A stretch of 64,000 nucleotides of DNA from Flavobacteriaceae bacterium. Its GTDB lineage: Bacteria > Bacteroidota > Bacteroidia > Flavobacteriales > Flavobacteriaceae. Shown piece after piece: positions 10,890 to 20,500 of the stretch. A model generated the notes under the pieces. The model had not been told where the DNA came from and searched no databases. It saw only the letters and a program-made list of their open reading frames with translations. The stretch spans positions 248,001 through 312,000 of the forward strand of contig JANQNQ010000014.1 of assembly GCA_028279515.1 (NCBI GenBank), written 5' to 3'. The translations under genes and the position numbers were made by a program. Each line of letters starts with the position of its first letter. Position 1 is the first letter of the stretch.

Positions 10890-11840
10890 GTGAAAAAAAA
10901 TCATGATCTAAATACTTACAGCTCAGAGAATTCTTCGGTTGTGACCATTGGAACCTTTGATGGCGTTCACATTGGACATAAGAAAATAATTCAAAAATTA
11001 GTCGAAAATTCTCGCGTAAATGGATTGAAATCAGTCCTTTTAACGTTTTTCCCGCATCCTAGAATGGTATTGCAAAAAGAATCCAATCTCAAATTGATCA
11101 ACACGATCGATGAAAAAATAGCCATATTAGAGACCTTAGGATTGGACCAATTGGTCATTCACCCATTTGACAAAGAATTCTCAAGGCTTACCGCACTCGA
11201 ATTCGTTAGGGACATCTTAGTAAATACCCTGAAGACAAAAAAAATCATCATCGGTTATGACCATCGTTTTGGCCGAAATAGAAATGCCAACATCAAAGAC
11301 CTTATAGAGTACGGTAGCACCTTTGATTTTGAAGTAGAAGAGATAACGGCTCAAGAGATCAATGACGTTTCGGTAAGTTCTACCAAGATTCGAAGGGCGC
11401 TTGAAGAGGGCAATATTGAAAAAGCGAACTCTTATCTCGGATACGAATTTATGCTCACCGGAAGGGTGGTCAGAGGAAAAGCTCTGGGGAGAACGCTCAA
11501 CTTCCCTACGGCCAATTTACACATCGAAGAAAACTACAAGCTCATTCCAAAAGAAGGAGCATACGTAGTGAAAAGTACCATCGAAGAAACCGACTACTTC
11601 GGAATGATGAATATCGGAAACAACCCCACTGTTGACGGCAAACAACAATCGATAGAGGTTCATTTTTTCGATTTTGACCGAGACCTTTATGACCAAAAGG
11701 TTCAAGTTTCATTATTGAAGCACTTAAGAGACGAACAAAAATTTGATTCTATCGATGCCTTAAAGAAACAATTAGAAGAAGACAAAAACAACGCACTACA
11801 TTATATATCAGTATACAATGCTAAACCGCCTTCTATATAA
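10890..11840 (+). CDS. ribF: Bifunctional riboflavin kinase / FAD synthetase
   Basis: Converts riboflavin to FMN and then FAD. The 316 residues start at GTG 10890. The N-terminal nucleotidyltransferase contains GTFDGVHIGHKK (about 22-33) and YDHRFGRNR; the C-terminal riboflavin kinase contains RGKALGRTLNFPTANL (about 196-211). Length and domain order are standard. The gene overlaps the next one by 23 bp. I see no FMN riboswitch in the short leader. Confidence 0.95.
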   Translation: MKKNHDLNTYSSENSSVVTIGTFDGVHIGHKKIIQKLVENSRVNGLKSVLLTFFPHPRMVLQKESNLKLINTIDEKIAILETLGLDQLVIHPFDKEFSRLTALEFVRDILVNTLKTKKIIIGYDHRFGRNRNANIKDLIEYGSTFDFEVEEITAQEINDVSVSSTKIRRALEEGNIEKANSYLGYEFMLTGRVVRGKALGRTLNFPTANLHIEENYKLIPKEGAYVVKSTIEETDYFGMMNIGNNPTVDGKQQSIEVHFFDFDRDLYDQKVQVSLLKHLRDEQKFDSIDALKKQLEEDKNNALHYISVYNAKPPSI

Positions 11841-13143
11841 ACAGGTAGACAACAGCGCCTTGATCGTTTTCAGAATGTTTTTCGGCGCGCTTATATTCTT
11901 AGAGTCTGTTGGAGCCATCTTTACGGGATGGATCAAACGCACCATGATCGACCCCGATTTCACCTTTACTTTTATCGGTTTTGAATGGCTGCAACCTTTA
12001 CCGGGAAATGGGATGTACTTTTATTATGCCATCATGGGCATCTTTGGTCTGCTAGTTATGATCGGATATCGCTATCGACTTAGTATGATCATGTTCACCA
12101 TCATGTGGACGGCCACCTATTTAATGCAGAAAAGTTCATACAACAACCATTACTACCTACTGATCTTAATATGCGGTATCATGGTTTTTCTGCCAGCGCA
12201 TCGATATCGATCTTTAGACGTCAAGAGAAATCCAAGCCTAAAAAGTATCTCTATGCCCAACTGGGTCTATGTAATCATTATTCTGCAACTTTGGATCGTA
12301 TACACCTATGCCTCGGTCGCCAAATTGTACCCAGACTGGTTGGACTATACGGTTGCCGAACGTTTAATGAGCGCTAGAAAGGACTACCCAATTGTTGGAG
12401 GGCTGCTTCAACAGTCATGGGCGCATTATGCCATTACCTACTTTGGGATCTTGTTCGACTTGCTCATTGTCCCTGCCCTACTCTGGAAACCTACAAGAAA
12501 GGTCGCTTTTTTCATTTCGATCTTCTTCCATCTCTTTAATTCGATCGTGTTTCAAATAGGCATCTTCCCTTATTTGTCATTGGCCTTCACCCTATTCTTT
12601 TTTGAGCCGAAAACCATTCAATCGATATTCTTGAAGAAAAAGGAATTTTACACCGAACACGAGGTGCTTCCGCCTAAAAAAAACATATGGACACAAACCG
12701 TTTTGGTAGTAACTTCACTATATTTTATTATTCAAATTTTGCTTCCGCTAAGGCATTGGACCATCAAAGATGATGTATTGTGGACCGAAGAGGGACACCG
12801 TATGAGCTGGCGAATGATGTTACGTGCCAAACAAGGCTTCATCACCTTTAAAGTGGTCGACAAGGTGAGCGGAGATGTCACTTATGTGCAACCCACCAAA
12901 TACGCAACCACTAAACAAAGTACGCGTGTGGCGGTCAAACCTGACATGGCTTGGCAATTTGCGCAATTCTTGAAAAAGGAATTTGCCGCCAAGGGTCAAG
13001 ATGTTGCTGTTTATGCAGAGGGAAAAGTAAGTGTCAACGGCAGACCGTATCAACAGCTGTTTGACGAAAAGGTGGACCTTGCCGCAGAAGAATGGCATCA
13101 CTTTTCGCACCACGATTGGATACTTCCGTCCCAATTATATTAA
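11818..13143 (+). CDS. HTTM / vitamin K-dependent gamma-carboxylase-like membrane protein
   Basis: 441 residues with seven to eight hydrophobic helices in the first 300 residues (for example ALIVFRMFFGALIFLESVGA and YVIIILQLWIVYTYASVAKL), then a soluble C-terminal part ending in basic and aromatic residues. The pattern matches the horizontally transferred transmembrane (HTTM) domain related to vertebrate gamma-glutamyl carboxylase. The bacterial role is unknown. The 23-bp overlap with ribF suggests translational coupling. Confidence 0.8.
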   Translation: MLNRLLYKQVDNSALIVFRMFFGALIFLESVGAIFTGWIKRTMIDPDFTFTFIGFEWLQPLPGNGMYFYYAIMGIFGLLVMIGYRYRLSMIMFTIMWTATYLMQKSSYNNHYYLLILICGIMVFLPAHRYRSLDVKRNPSLKSISMPNWVYVIIILQLWIVYTYASVAKLYPDWLDYTVAERLMSARKDYPIVGGLLQQSWAHYAITYFGILFDLLIVPALLWKPTRKVAFFISIFFHLFNSIVFQIGIFPYLSLAFTLFFFEPKTIQSIFLKKKEFYTEHEVLPPKKNIWTQTVLVVTSLYFIIQILLPLRHWTIKDDVLWTEEGHRMSWRMMLRAKQGFITFKVVDKVSGDVTYVQPTKYATTKQSTRVAVKPDMAWQFAQFLKKEFAAKGQDVAVYAEGKVSVNGRPYQQLFDEKVDLAAEEWHHFSHHDWILPSQLY

Positions 13144-13178
13144 TGGTTTTTTAATAAAGCTTTTAAGAACGTTTTATG

Positions 13179-13186
13179 TAAATTTG
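13179..13186 (+). promoter_or_regulatory. Bacteroidota -7 box for serS
   Basis: TAAATTTG just after the HTTM gene. Predicted start near 13193, giving a leader of about 68 nt before serS. Confidence 0.5.
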
Positions 13187-13260
13187 CCCTTCAAATTTAT
13201 TGACCCGTACAAGGGCAAAGCGGACTAAAGCTTGCGCTCCTTGAACAAAAAACACACACC

Positions 13261-14532
13261 ATGTTACAAGTATCGTTTATTAGAGAGCACAAAGACCAGG
13301 TCATCAAGGCCATGGCAAAGCGCAATTTGGATGTCACGACGTTGGTAAACGACGTGATCGCGTATGATGAAGAACGTAGAAGTTTGCAAACGCAATTGGA
13401 CAACACCTTATCCGAATCTAATAAACTTTCGAAAGAGATCGGTCTGTTATTCAAAAACGGCGAACAACAAAAAGCCAATTTACTCAAAGAAAAGACTGGG
13501 CAGCTCAAAGAAGCTTCTAAAGAGCTTAATGAAAAACTGAATGCCAAGAACGAAGCCCTAACTGAGCTTTTGTATCAGATCCCTAATGCACCGCACACAT
13601 CGGTTCCTGAAGGAAATACTGACGAGGACAATGAAGAGATCTTCAGAGAAGGGGATGTTCCTGTTTTAGCTGAGGGCGCGCTACCGCACTGGGAGCTTGC
13701 CAAAAAGTATGATATCATCGACTTTGACCTTGGAAGCAAGATAACTGGTGCTGGGTTCCCTGTTTACAAAGGAAAAGGCGCACGTTTACAACGTGCATTG
13801 ATCAGCTATTTCTTAGACAAGAATACGGCTGCCGGATACCAAGAATATCAAGTTCCGCATTTGGTGAATGAAGCTTCAGGCTTTGGTACCGGGCAATTAC
13901 CAGATAAAGAAGGACAGATGTATCATGTGACAGGAGACGACCTCTATTTGATTCCGACGGCAGAAGTTCCTGTGACCAACATTTTTAGGGATGAAATGCT
14001 TTCTTCCGAAGCACTTCCGATTTGCTGCACAGGTTACACCCCTTGTTTTAGACGCGAAGCCGGAAGCTATGGTGCCCATGTTCGTGGTCTTAACAGATTG
14101 CATCAGTTTGATAAGGTTGAAATCGTTAGAATCGAGCATCCTGACAATTCTTATAAAGCCTTAGACGGAATGGTTGAACACATACAAGGAATTCTAAAAG
14201 AACTTAAACTCCCTTATCGAATTTTACGTCTTTGTGGTGGTGACCTAGGATTTGCTGCAGCACTCACCTTTGACTTCGAAGTGTTCTCAACAGCTCAAGA
14301 CCGTTGGCTAGAGATCAGTTCGGTCTCAAATTTTGAAAGCTTTCAGTCAAATCGCTTGAAATTACGCATTAAGGACAAAGACGGCAAGAAGCAATTGGCC
14401 CACACCTTAAACGGTAGCTCGTTGGCATTGCCACGTGTATTGGCAGGCATTTTAGAAAACTATCAAACTCCCGAAGGAATCAGAGTTCCTGAAGTCTTGA
14501 TTCCTTATACTGGATTTGACATCATCGATTAA
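13261..14532 (+). CDS. serS: Serine--tRNA ligase
   Basis: Charges tRNA-Ser, and tRNA-Sec where present. The 423 residues comprise an N-terminal coiled-coil arm (about 30-105, rich in Lys/Glu/Leu) and a class II catalytic core with motif 2 in PCFRREAGSYG and the motif 3 region SSLALPRVLAGILENYQ. Length is normal for the family and the gene is closed by a clear terminator. Confidence 0.97.
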   Translation: MLQVSFIREHKDQVIKAMAKRNLDVTTLVNDVIAYDEERRSLQTQLDNTLSESNKLSKEIGLLFKNGEQQKANLLKEKTGQLKEASKELNEKLNAKNEALTELLYQIPNAPHTSVPEGNTDEDNEEIFREGDVPVLAEGALPHWELAKKYDIIDFDLGSKITGAGFPVYKGKGARLQRALISYFLDKNTAAGYQEYQVPHLVNEASGFGTGQLPDKEGQMYHVTGDDLYLIPTAEVPVTNIFRDEMLSSEALPICCTGYTPCFRREAGSYGAHVRGLNRLHQFDKVEIVRIEHPDNSYKALDGMVEHIQGILKELKLPYRILRLCGGDLGFAAALTFDFEVFSTAQDRWLEISSVSNFESFQSNRLKLRIKDKDGKKQLAHTLNGSSLALPRVLAGILENYQTPEGIRVPEVLIPYTGFDIID

Positions 14533-14557
14533 GAGATTTTAACATACCATATATACG

Positions 14558-14586
14558 AAAAACCAGACCTCGCGTCTGGTTTTTTG
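14558..14586 (+). terminator. Intrinsic terminator after serS
   Basis: AAACCAGAC paired with GTCTGGTTT around the loop CTCGC, with a T run to 14585. It ends serS 26 bp after its stop codon. Confidence 0.9.
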
Positions 14587-14983
14587 CTTTTGGCGTAAAT
14601 ATGACCCTACAAAACAGGGCCATTCACCACCAAAATTTTGAAATAATAAAAAAATTATTTACGTTTGAAACGTCCCAAAAATGAAAAAAACCTATTTTGA
14701 GAGCTTTACATACATATATTGATAACGCGAAAACGACTTTAAAAGAGTTCGTTCTAGTAATTTTTACTCCCCTTTTCGCGAACCACAAAAGATCATTAAA
14801 GAAAGTATACGTCACCGTTGAAAAAAAACGCTGGCGCTAGTCCTTTTTAGTTGACTTGTAAGGTTTTACGAGAAGAGAAGACTCAATGACTGTTATGATA
14901 AAGGAAAACATATAAAGAAGCCAATGCAAGTAATATAATCATTTTTAAGTAAATTGATTAATAGCAATATTATTTTGGTTGGT
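14587..14983. other. Intergenic stretch between two terminators; possible small transcript
   Basis: No convincing gene. A frame at about 14684-14840 encodes a basic stretch containing LKEFVLVIFTPLFANHKRSL and ending in a stop at 14838-14840, but it lacks an ATG and looks like a remnant or chance. The stretch is bounded on the right by a second strong plus-strand terminator, which implies that something between 14590 and 14984 is transcribed rightwards; see the findings. Confidence 0.4.
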
Positions 14984-15016
14984 ATGCCTGAACGTTTGTT
15001 CAGGCATTTCTTTTTT
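14984..15016 (+). terminator. Orphan intrinsic terminator
   Basis: A perfect 10-bp stem ATGCCTGAAC / GTTCAGGCAT with loop GTTT, followed by TTCTTTTTTG. It points rightwards, about 450 bp after the serS stop codon and about 400 bp after the serS terminator, and no annotated gene ends at it. Confidence 0.85.
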
Positions 15017-15050
15017 GATTTTTTTAGCACTATCCAAGCTCCCATTCTCG

Positions 15051-15058
15051 TATATTTG
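15051..15058 (+). promoter_or_regulatory. Bacteroidota -7 box for the TPR gene
   Basis: TATATTTG matches TAnnTTTG. Predicted start near 15065, leader about 93 nt. Confidence 0.45.
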
Positions 15059-15157
15059 AAAAAGGTCTTAGTCAATGTATAGCAAACGACCCTAATTGGT
15101 TAAGTAAGCACGTACATCACGTTGACCTCACCGTAACAATTAAAATGATACAATTAA

Positions 15158-16942
15158 ATGCAGCGCATTCTCATCATTTGCTTTCTTCTTTTAAGTGGTT
15201 GGGCATTTTCTCAAAACGAGATCTTGGCTAAACAATATTTTGATAAGGGTGAGTTTGAAAAGGCTGCCAGCTTATACACTCGGTTATATCAAAACCAACC
15301 TCGAAAATTCAATTACTTCGAAAATCTTGTTGCTTGCTATCAGCAACTAGAAGATTATGCGAAGGCAGAATCTTTACTACTTGAAAAGGTTGATAGACGC
15401 GTTTTCCCGCCGCAATTATTGGTCGAAGTTGGATATAACTATTTGCTTCAAGAGAAAAAGCAACAAGCAGATTCCTTTTTTGAAAAGGCGCTGAACAAAG
15501 TGGTCGAAAATCCAAATTACGCTTACATGATCGGCAACTCTTTTCAGAAGAAATCATTGCTTGACCAAGCATTAAAGGCGTATACCATTGGCATGGAACT
15601 AAATCCACGGCTCAATTATAATTTTCAGGTAGCCCGCATCTATGGTGAGCTTGGGGATATTGCCAAAATGTATGACAGCTACTTGTCCATGCTTACCATT
15701 AACGAATCTTATCAAGGCAATGTGTTAAGAAACATTGGTCAATTTGTGAATGAAGACCCGACCAACGAGAACAATATACTTCTTAGAAGAACACTTCTTA
15801 AAAAGCTACAAGAAGAACCAAACGTGATCTGGAACGAAATCCTAAGCTGGTTGTTCATTCAGCAAAAACAATACGACAAAGCCTTTGTACAAGAAAAGGC
15901 CATCTTTAACCGATCAGAGGTTGCTATGCTGACTCGAATAATCGACCTGGCAGAGATCGCAATACTTGATGAAAGCACTGAAACGGCCAAAGAGATTCTT
16001 TCTTATATAGTTGAAACCTCTAATGATCCTCAAACCGAGTTGAATGCAGAGCAACGTTTATTGCAGATTGACATCGCAAGTGCTCAACCTGACCAACACG
16101 AGGTTATTGAAACAAAGTTCAAAAGGTTATTTAACACTTACGGAAAGGACAGCGAGACCATAGACCTTCAAGTAGCGCATGCCCGATTCTTAGCGTTTCA
16201 CAAAGACGAACCGCAAAGGGGAATTAGCGAATTGAAAGAAGCCCTAAACCTGAGGTTATCGCGTTATCAAAATGCCCGAATCAAAATTGCATTGGGTGAT
16301 ATACTTGTGTATGATGAAAAGTTCAATCAAGCACTGATCTATTACACACAAGCGCAAAAAAACATCAAAAATGACGTCTTGGCCCAAGAAGCACGATTCA
16401 AGGTAGCGCAGACCAGTTATTACAAGGGAGATTTTGAGTGGGCCGAAACACAACTCAAAGTTTTAAAATCTTCAACTTCTCAGCTCATTGCGAATGATGC
16501 GCTTCAATTAAAGTTACTGATTTCTGACAATGCTTTTCAAGACTCGACTTTGACTGCTCTAAAAATCTATGCTAAAGCCGATCTTTTGGCCTATCAGAAA
16601 AAGGACACGAAGGCCATAGCACTGTTAGATCAAGTACTGCAGAATCATAAAGGTGAAAAGATAGAAGATGAAGCCCTCTTGATGCAGGGTAAATTGTTCG
16701 AAAAGCAAAAGAGATTCGAAAAGGCGAGGCTTAACTATGTCAAGATTCTTGAATTTTATCCAGACGATATCCTAACTGATGACGCACTATTTGCCTTGGC
16801 CGAGCTCTACGACAAGTATTTAGAAGAATCTGACAAGGCCAAAGAACACTACGAAAAGATTATCTTTGAGCATCCGGACAGCATCTACTTTGTAGCTGCC
16901 CGGAAGAAATATCGCCAGCTTAGAGGTGATGCCATTAACTAA
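15158..16942 (+). CDS. Secreted tetratricopeptide-repeat protein
   Basis: 594 residues with signal peptide about 1-18 (LSGWAFSQ) and helical TPR pairs throughout, such as AKQYFDKGEFEKAASLYTRL near the N-terminus, ALIYYTQAQKN in the middle and AKEHYEKIIFEHPDSIYF at the end. It is probably periplasmic and used for protein-protein contact. The C-terminal third resembles YbgF/BamD-type repeats with PDD/PDS turns. No enzymatic domain is visible. A GNAT gene follows 11 bp later, so this is the first gene of an operon running to rsmA. Confidence 0.85.
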   Translation: MQRILIICFLLLSGWAFSQNEILAKQYFDKGEFEKAASLYTRLYQNQPRKFNYFENLVACYQQLEDYAKAESLLLEKVDRRVFPPQLLVEVGYNYLLQEKKQQADSFFEKALNKVVENPNYAYMIGNSFQKKSLLDQALKAYTIGMELNPRLNYNFQVARIYGELGDIAKMYDSYLSMLTINESYQGNVLRNIGQFVNEDPTNENNILLRRTLLKKLQEEPNVIWNEILSWLFIQQKQYDKAFVQEKAIFNRSEVAMLTRIIDLAEIAILDESTETAKEILSYIVETSNDPQTELNAEQRLLQIDIASAQPDQHEVIETKFKRLFNTYGKDSETIDLQVAHARFLAFHKDEPQRGISELKEALNLRLSRYQNARIKIALGDILVYDEKFNQALIYYTQAQKNIKNDVLAQEARFKVAQTSYYKGDFEWAETQLKVLKSSTSQLIANDALQLKLLISDNAFQDSTLTALKIYAKADLLAYQKKDTKAIALLDQVLQNHKGEKIEDEALLMQGKLFEKQKRFEKARLNYVKILEFYPDDILTDDALFALAELYDKYLEESDKAKEHYEKIIFEHPDSIYFVAARKKYRQLRGDAIN

Positions 16943-16953
16943 AACACATACCA

Positions 16954-17463
16954 GTGCTTTTTGAAACAGAACGACTAAAAATCTGCAAGATCACTATAGA
17001 CGATGCAGCTTTTATGAACATTTTGGTCAACACACCAAATTGGCTCAAGTACATCGGCGATCGAAATGTGCGATCCCTCGAAGATGCCCAACATTACCTA
17101 AACGGAGGCATTCTAAAACACTATAAAGATCACGGTTACGGTTTTTACAAATTGATTTTAAAGGAAACTGGCGCCACCATCGGTATCGCCGGACTTGTTA
17201 ATCGTAATGAACTAGAAGACGTAGACATTGGCTTTGGCCTGCTGCCCGAATATGAAAGAAAAGGCTTTGGCTACGAATCTTCAATGGCCATCATGGACTA
17301 TGCCCAAAAAACATTGAAACTAGATCGAATTGTCGCCATCGTACAAGACAACAATCCAAATTCAATCAAACTACTTGAAAAAATAGGCCTTACCTTTGAA
17401 AAAAAGGTCATTCTCTTTGAAGAGAAGGAAGAACTGCTGTTATTTGCAAAAAATTTCAACTAG
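16954..17463 (+). CDS. GNAT-family N-acetyltransferase (RimJ/RimL-like)
   Basis: 169 residues from a GTG start. LFETERLKICKIT at the start and the acetyl-CoA region GFGLLPEYERKGFGYESS, followed by NPNSIKLLEKIGLTFE, are typical of the RimJ/RimL branch that acetylates protein N-termini or small amines. The substrate cannot be told. It lies in an operon between the TPR gene and DUF4286. Confidence 0.88.
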   Translation: MLFETERLKICKITIDDAAFMNILVNTPNWLKYIGDRNVRSLEDAQHYLNGGILKHYKDHGYGFYKLILKETGATIGIAGLVNRNELEDVDIGFGLLPEYERKGFGYESSMAIMDYAQKTLKLDRIVAIVQDNNPNSIKLLEKIGLTFEKKVILFEEKEELLLFAKNFN

Positions 17464-17469
17464 CACACA

Positions 17470-17781
17470 ATGTACATATACAATGTAACCATCAACATCG
17501 AAGAATCTGTTCACGACGAATGGATGCAATGGATGCAAGAAATACACATTCCCGAAATGCTGGCAACTAAGAAGTTTAGTGCTGCCAAGATGTGTCGTGT
17601 GATGGTCGAAGAAGAAATGGGTGGCGTTACCTATTCGGTACAATATACTACCGACAGCAAAGAAACACTTCAACGCTACTATGCAGAAGATGCAGAACGT
17701 ATGCGTAGCGACGGACTAAAACGTTTTGCGAATAAATTTGTGGCATTCAGAACCGAACTAGCCGTCATAAGCAATCATTAA
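17470..17781 (+). CDS. DUF4286 family protein
   Basis: 103 residues, beginning MYIYNVTINIEESVHDEWMQWM and with the ferredoxin-like pattern expected of this Bacteroidota family. There is no signal peptide and the function is unknown. It is very often next to rsmA in flavobacteria, as here. Its stop overlaps the next start by 1 bp. Confidence 0.85.
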   Translation: MYIYNVTINIEESVHDEWMQWMQEIHIPEMLATKKFSAAKMCRVMVEEEMGGVTYSVQYTTDSKETLQRYYAEDAERMRSDGLKRFANKFVAFRTELAVISNH

Positions 17782-18218
17782 TGGTAGGCAAAGAATACAA
17801 ACCGACATTGTTGTATGTGTTGAAGATCATCTTCATGATCCTCCTCACTAGTGTAGGTTTTTTGGTCATTCAAATGATTCCTGATTGGTTGGCGGCACTT
17901 TTCCCTAAAGATATGGGGCAACTGGGTTATTGGATCGCATTGGCACTGAAAATTGTGATCGCTCTCATATGCTTGCTCCTGATTGTTCTAATTTTATTAA
18001 GAGGAAGGCCTATCGTTCAATTATCAGATACTGTACTGACTTATAGACATATTCCGTACAAATTTGCTGACATTTCAGAATTCCGTCCGTCTCGCGGCGG
18101 AAGCGAACCCAGCATCGTCACCAAAGAAGGAAATCAGATCGACTTAGAACTCTCCTGGCTTACCAAGAAAGAACGCGAAGAAATAGAAGCCTTTCTTAAA
18201 AAGAAGATCGATGGATAA
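17781..18218 (+). CDS. Two-helix membrane protein of unknown function
   Basis: 145 residues. Two transmembrane helices (about 10-32 and 48-72) are followed by a soluble tail with short beta strands ([25 protein letters not shown]), somewhat like the PH-type tail of STM3941-family proteins. I do not recognise it further. It overlaps DUF4286 by 1 bp and rsmA by 8 bp, so translation is probably coupled. Confidence 0.75.
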   Translation: MVGKEYKPTLLYVLKIIFMILLTSVGFLVIQMIPDWLAALFPKDMGQLGYWIALALKIVIALICLLLIVLILLRGRPIVQLSDTVLTYRHIPYKFADISEFRPSRGGSEPSIVTKEGNQIDLELSWLTKKEREEIEAFLKKKIDG

Positions 18219-18987
18219 GGTACGCGCCAAAAAACACCTCGGACAACATTTTCTCACCGATGAGAACATCGCAAGAAAGATAGGCGACACCCTCACTTTG
18301 CATGGATATGACCACGTATTAGAGATAGGTCCAGGCATGGGTGTTCTTACCAAATATTTGCTCGAAAAAGATATCGAGACCCACGTGATAGAGATTGACA
18401 CCGAATCGGTTGAATACCTCAACGCTCATTATTTTAAACTCCATGGAAAGATCCATGCGATGGACTTCCTAAAAAGTGATATCCGAGCCATATTTGGCGA
18501 TCAACCTTTCGCCATCACTGGCAACTTTCCGTATAACATTTCGTCTCAGATTGTTTTCAAGGCCATAGAGATGCGAGACCAGGTACCCGAGTTCACGGGT
18601 ATGTTTCAAAAAGAAGTAGCAGAGCGCATTTGCGAACAACCCGGCACCAAAGCCTACGGAATCCTATCAGTGCTCACCCAAGCCTTTTACGATGCCGAGT
18701 ATCTTTTTACGGTTTCAGAAAAGGTCTTCAATCCTCCTCCAAAAGTAAAATCTGGAGTGCTTCGGCTTACTCGAAAAGCCACCTATGAACTACCTTGTGA
18801 CGAAAAACTGTTCTTTAGAGTCGTAAAGACGGCCTTTCAGCAACGAAGAAAAACATTGCGTAACAGTTTAAAAACATTCAACCTTCCTCCTAATTTAAAA
18901 GAAGATGCTATCTTTGGGCGGCGTCCTGAACAGCTTGCTGTAGCAGATTTCATTCAGCTTACAACAAAAATTCAGGAAACCATGTAG
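18211..18987 (+). CDS. rsmA: 16S rRNA (A1518/A1519-N6)-dimethyltransferase
   Basis: Dimethylates the two adjacent adenines near the 3' end of 16S rRNA. The 258 residues start [15 protein letters not shown]; motif I is [12 protein letters not shown] (about 31-42) and the catalytic motif is GNFPYNISS, with NFPY in place of the common NLPY. Length is normal. It is the last gene before mgtE, 54 bp away. Confidence 0.96.
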   Translation: MDKVRAKKHLGQHFLTDENIARKIGDTLTLHGYDHVLEIGPGMGVLTKYLLEKDIETHVIEIDTESVEYLNAHYFKLHGKIHAMDFLKSDIRAIFGDQPFAITGNFPYNISSQIVFKAIEMRDQVPEFTGMFQKEVAERICEQPGTKAYGILSVLTQAFYDAEYLFTVSEKVFNPPPKVKSGVLRLTRKATYELPCDEKLFFRVVKTAFQQRRKTLRNSLKTFNLPPNLKEDAIFGRRPEQLAVADFIQLTTKIQETM

Positions 18988-19041
18988 GTCTTTTGTTTAA
19001 TGGCCTGCATCACAATGTACAATGAAAGTGATTCTTGAAAG

Positions 19042-20400
19042 ATGGCCTTGATTCCATTTAAATTAACCGACGAGTTTGTAACGCAAGTGCAAGCGCTCAT
19101 CGATTCCAAAAGCGACAGCAAACTGCTTGCACTTTTGGACGATGTGCACTATGCCGATATTGCCGAGGTTGTTGAAGAACTTTCACTAGAAGAAGCTACC
19201 TACCTGATCAAATTACTGGATAGTGAGAAAACCTCTGACGTTATTGCCGAATTGGATGATGACGTGCGTGAAGGGTTACTTGAAAATCTATCTGACAAAG
19301 AGATCGCTGATGAGCTTCAGGAGCTAGATACGGATGACGCTGCGGATATTATTGGTGAACTTCCTGAAGAACGTAAAGAAGAGGTCATCTCTCAAATTGA
19401 AGATGAAGAGCACGCTGCAGAGATCGTCGAGCTACTGCGCTATGATGAAGATACAGCTGGTGGATTGATGGCAAAAGAGCTAGTGCGTGTCAACGAAAAC
19501 TGGAACGTACTCAAATGTGTCAAAGAAATGCGCGCTCAGGCCGAAGAAGTGACCCGTGTGCATTCGATCTACGTAGTTGACGACCAAGACAAACTAAAAG
19601 GAAGGCTATCTCTCAAAGATCTGTTGACCACTTCAACACGTGCACAAATTCGTGATGTGTATATTCCAAAAGTAGATTATGTATCGGTACATGATAAAGG
19701 AGAAGAGGTAGCAAAAGTGATGTCAAAATATGACTTGGAAGCCATCCCTGTAGTTGATGAGATGGGTCGATTGGTCGGGCGTATCACCATTGATGATATC
19801 GTTGATGTTATCAAGGAAGAAGCTGAAAAAGACTACCAGTTGGCAGCGGGTATTACGCAAGACGTCGAGGCTGATGACAGCATCATCGAACTTACCAAAG
19901 CACGACTACCATGGCTCTTTTTAGGATTAATTGGTGGTGTGGGCGCTTTCTTGATCATGGGCGGGTTTGAAGACTCTTTCAAAGACAACGCAGTGCTTTT
20001 CTTCTTTACTCCATTGATTGCCGCTATGGCTGGAAATGTTGGAGTACAATCTTCTGCGATCATCGTACAAGGTTTGGCAAATGATGATGTAAAAGGAAGT
20101 ATCAACAATCGTTTGGTCAAAGAAATGCTACTGGCCACGTTGAACGGTACCATATTGGCGCTCTTTCTATTTTTCTTTGTTTGGGGATATGAAAAGGATA
20201 TGGCCAAGGCCTTAGCGATTTCGGTCTCTTTGGTTGTGGTCATCATCGTAGCAGGACTCATCGGAACCTTTATCCCGTTATTCTTAGACAAGCGCGGTAT
20301 TGACCCTGCCATAGCAACAGGTCCTTTCATTACCACGAGCAATGATATCTTCGGAATCTTGATCTACTTCTGGATCGCCAAGTTGATCCTAAGCATCTAA
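19042..20400 (+). CDS. mgtE: Magnesium transporter MgtE
   Basis: Mg2+ channel/transporter of the inner membrane, 452 residues. It has a helical acidic N domain (about 1-130, with repeated LDD/ELD motifs), paired CBS domains (about 140-255, with MSKYDLEAIPVVDEMGRLVGRITIDDI), a plug helix, and five transmembrane helices from about 285. The Asp in TTSNDIFGILIYF is the expected ion-selectivity residue. Cytosolic Mg2+ binding at the N and CBS domains closes the pore in the characterised homologue. Confidence 0.95.
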   Translation: MALIPFKLTDEFVTQVQALIDSKSDSKLLALLDDVHYADIAEVVEELSLEEATYLIKLLDSEKTSDVIAELDDDVREGLLENLSDKEIADELQELDTDDAADIIGELPEERKEEVISQIEDEEHAAEIVELLRYDEDTAGGLMAKELVRVNENWNVLKCVKEMRAQAEEVTRVHSIYVVDDQDKLKGRLSLKDLLTTSTRAQIRDVYIPKVDYVSVHDKGEEVAKVMSKYDLEAIPVVDEMGRLVGRITIDDIVDVIKEEAEKDYQLAAGITQDVEADDSIIELTKARLPWLFLGLIGGVGAFLIMGGFEDSFKDNAVLFFFTPLIAAMAGNVGVQSSAIIVQGLANDDVKGSINNRLVKEMLLATLNGTILALFLFFFVWGYEKDMAKALAISVSLVVVIIVAGLIGTFIPLFLDKRGIDPAIATGPFITTSNDIFGILIYFWIAKLILSI

Positions 20401-20500
20401 ACCAACGCACTTACTACATTCGTCTATTGCACTTTTAACAATTTGCAAACACCTTACGTTCAAAATATTAGATACCTTAATAGGGCTAAAAAATCAAATC

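Noticed and set aside
14684-14840. Small basic protein gene
   Set aside because: The frame has no ATG or GTG start, no promoter-start arrangement, and I recognise no homology; kept only as a possible remnant.
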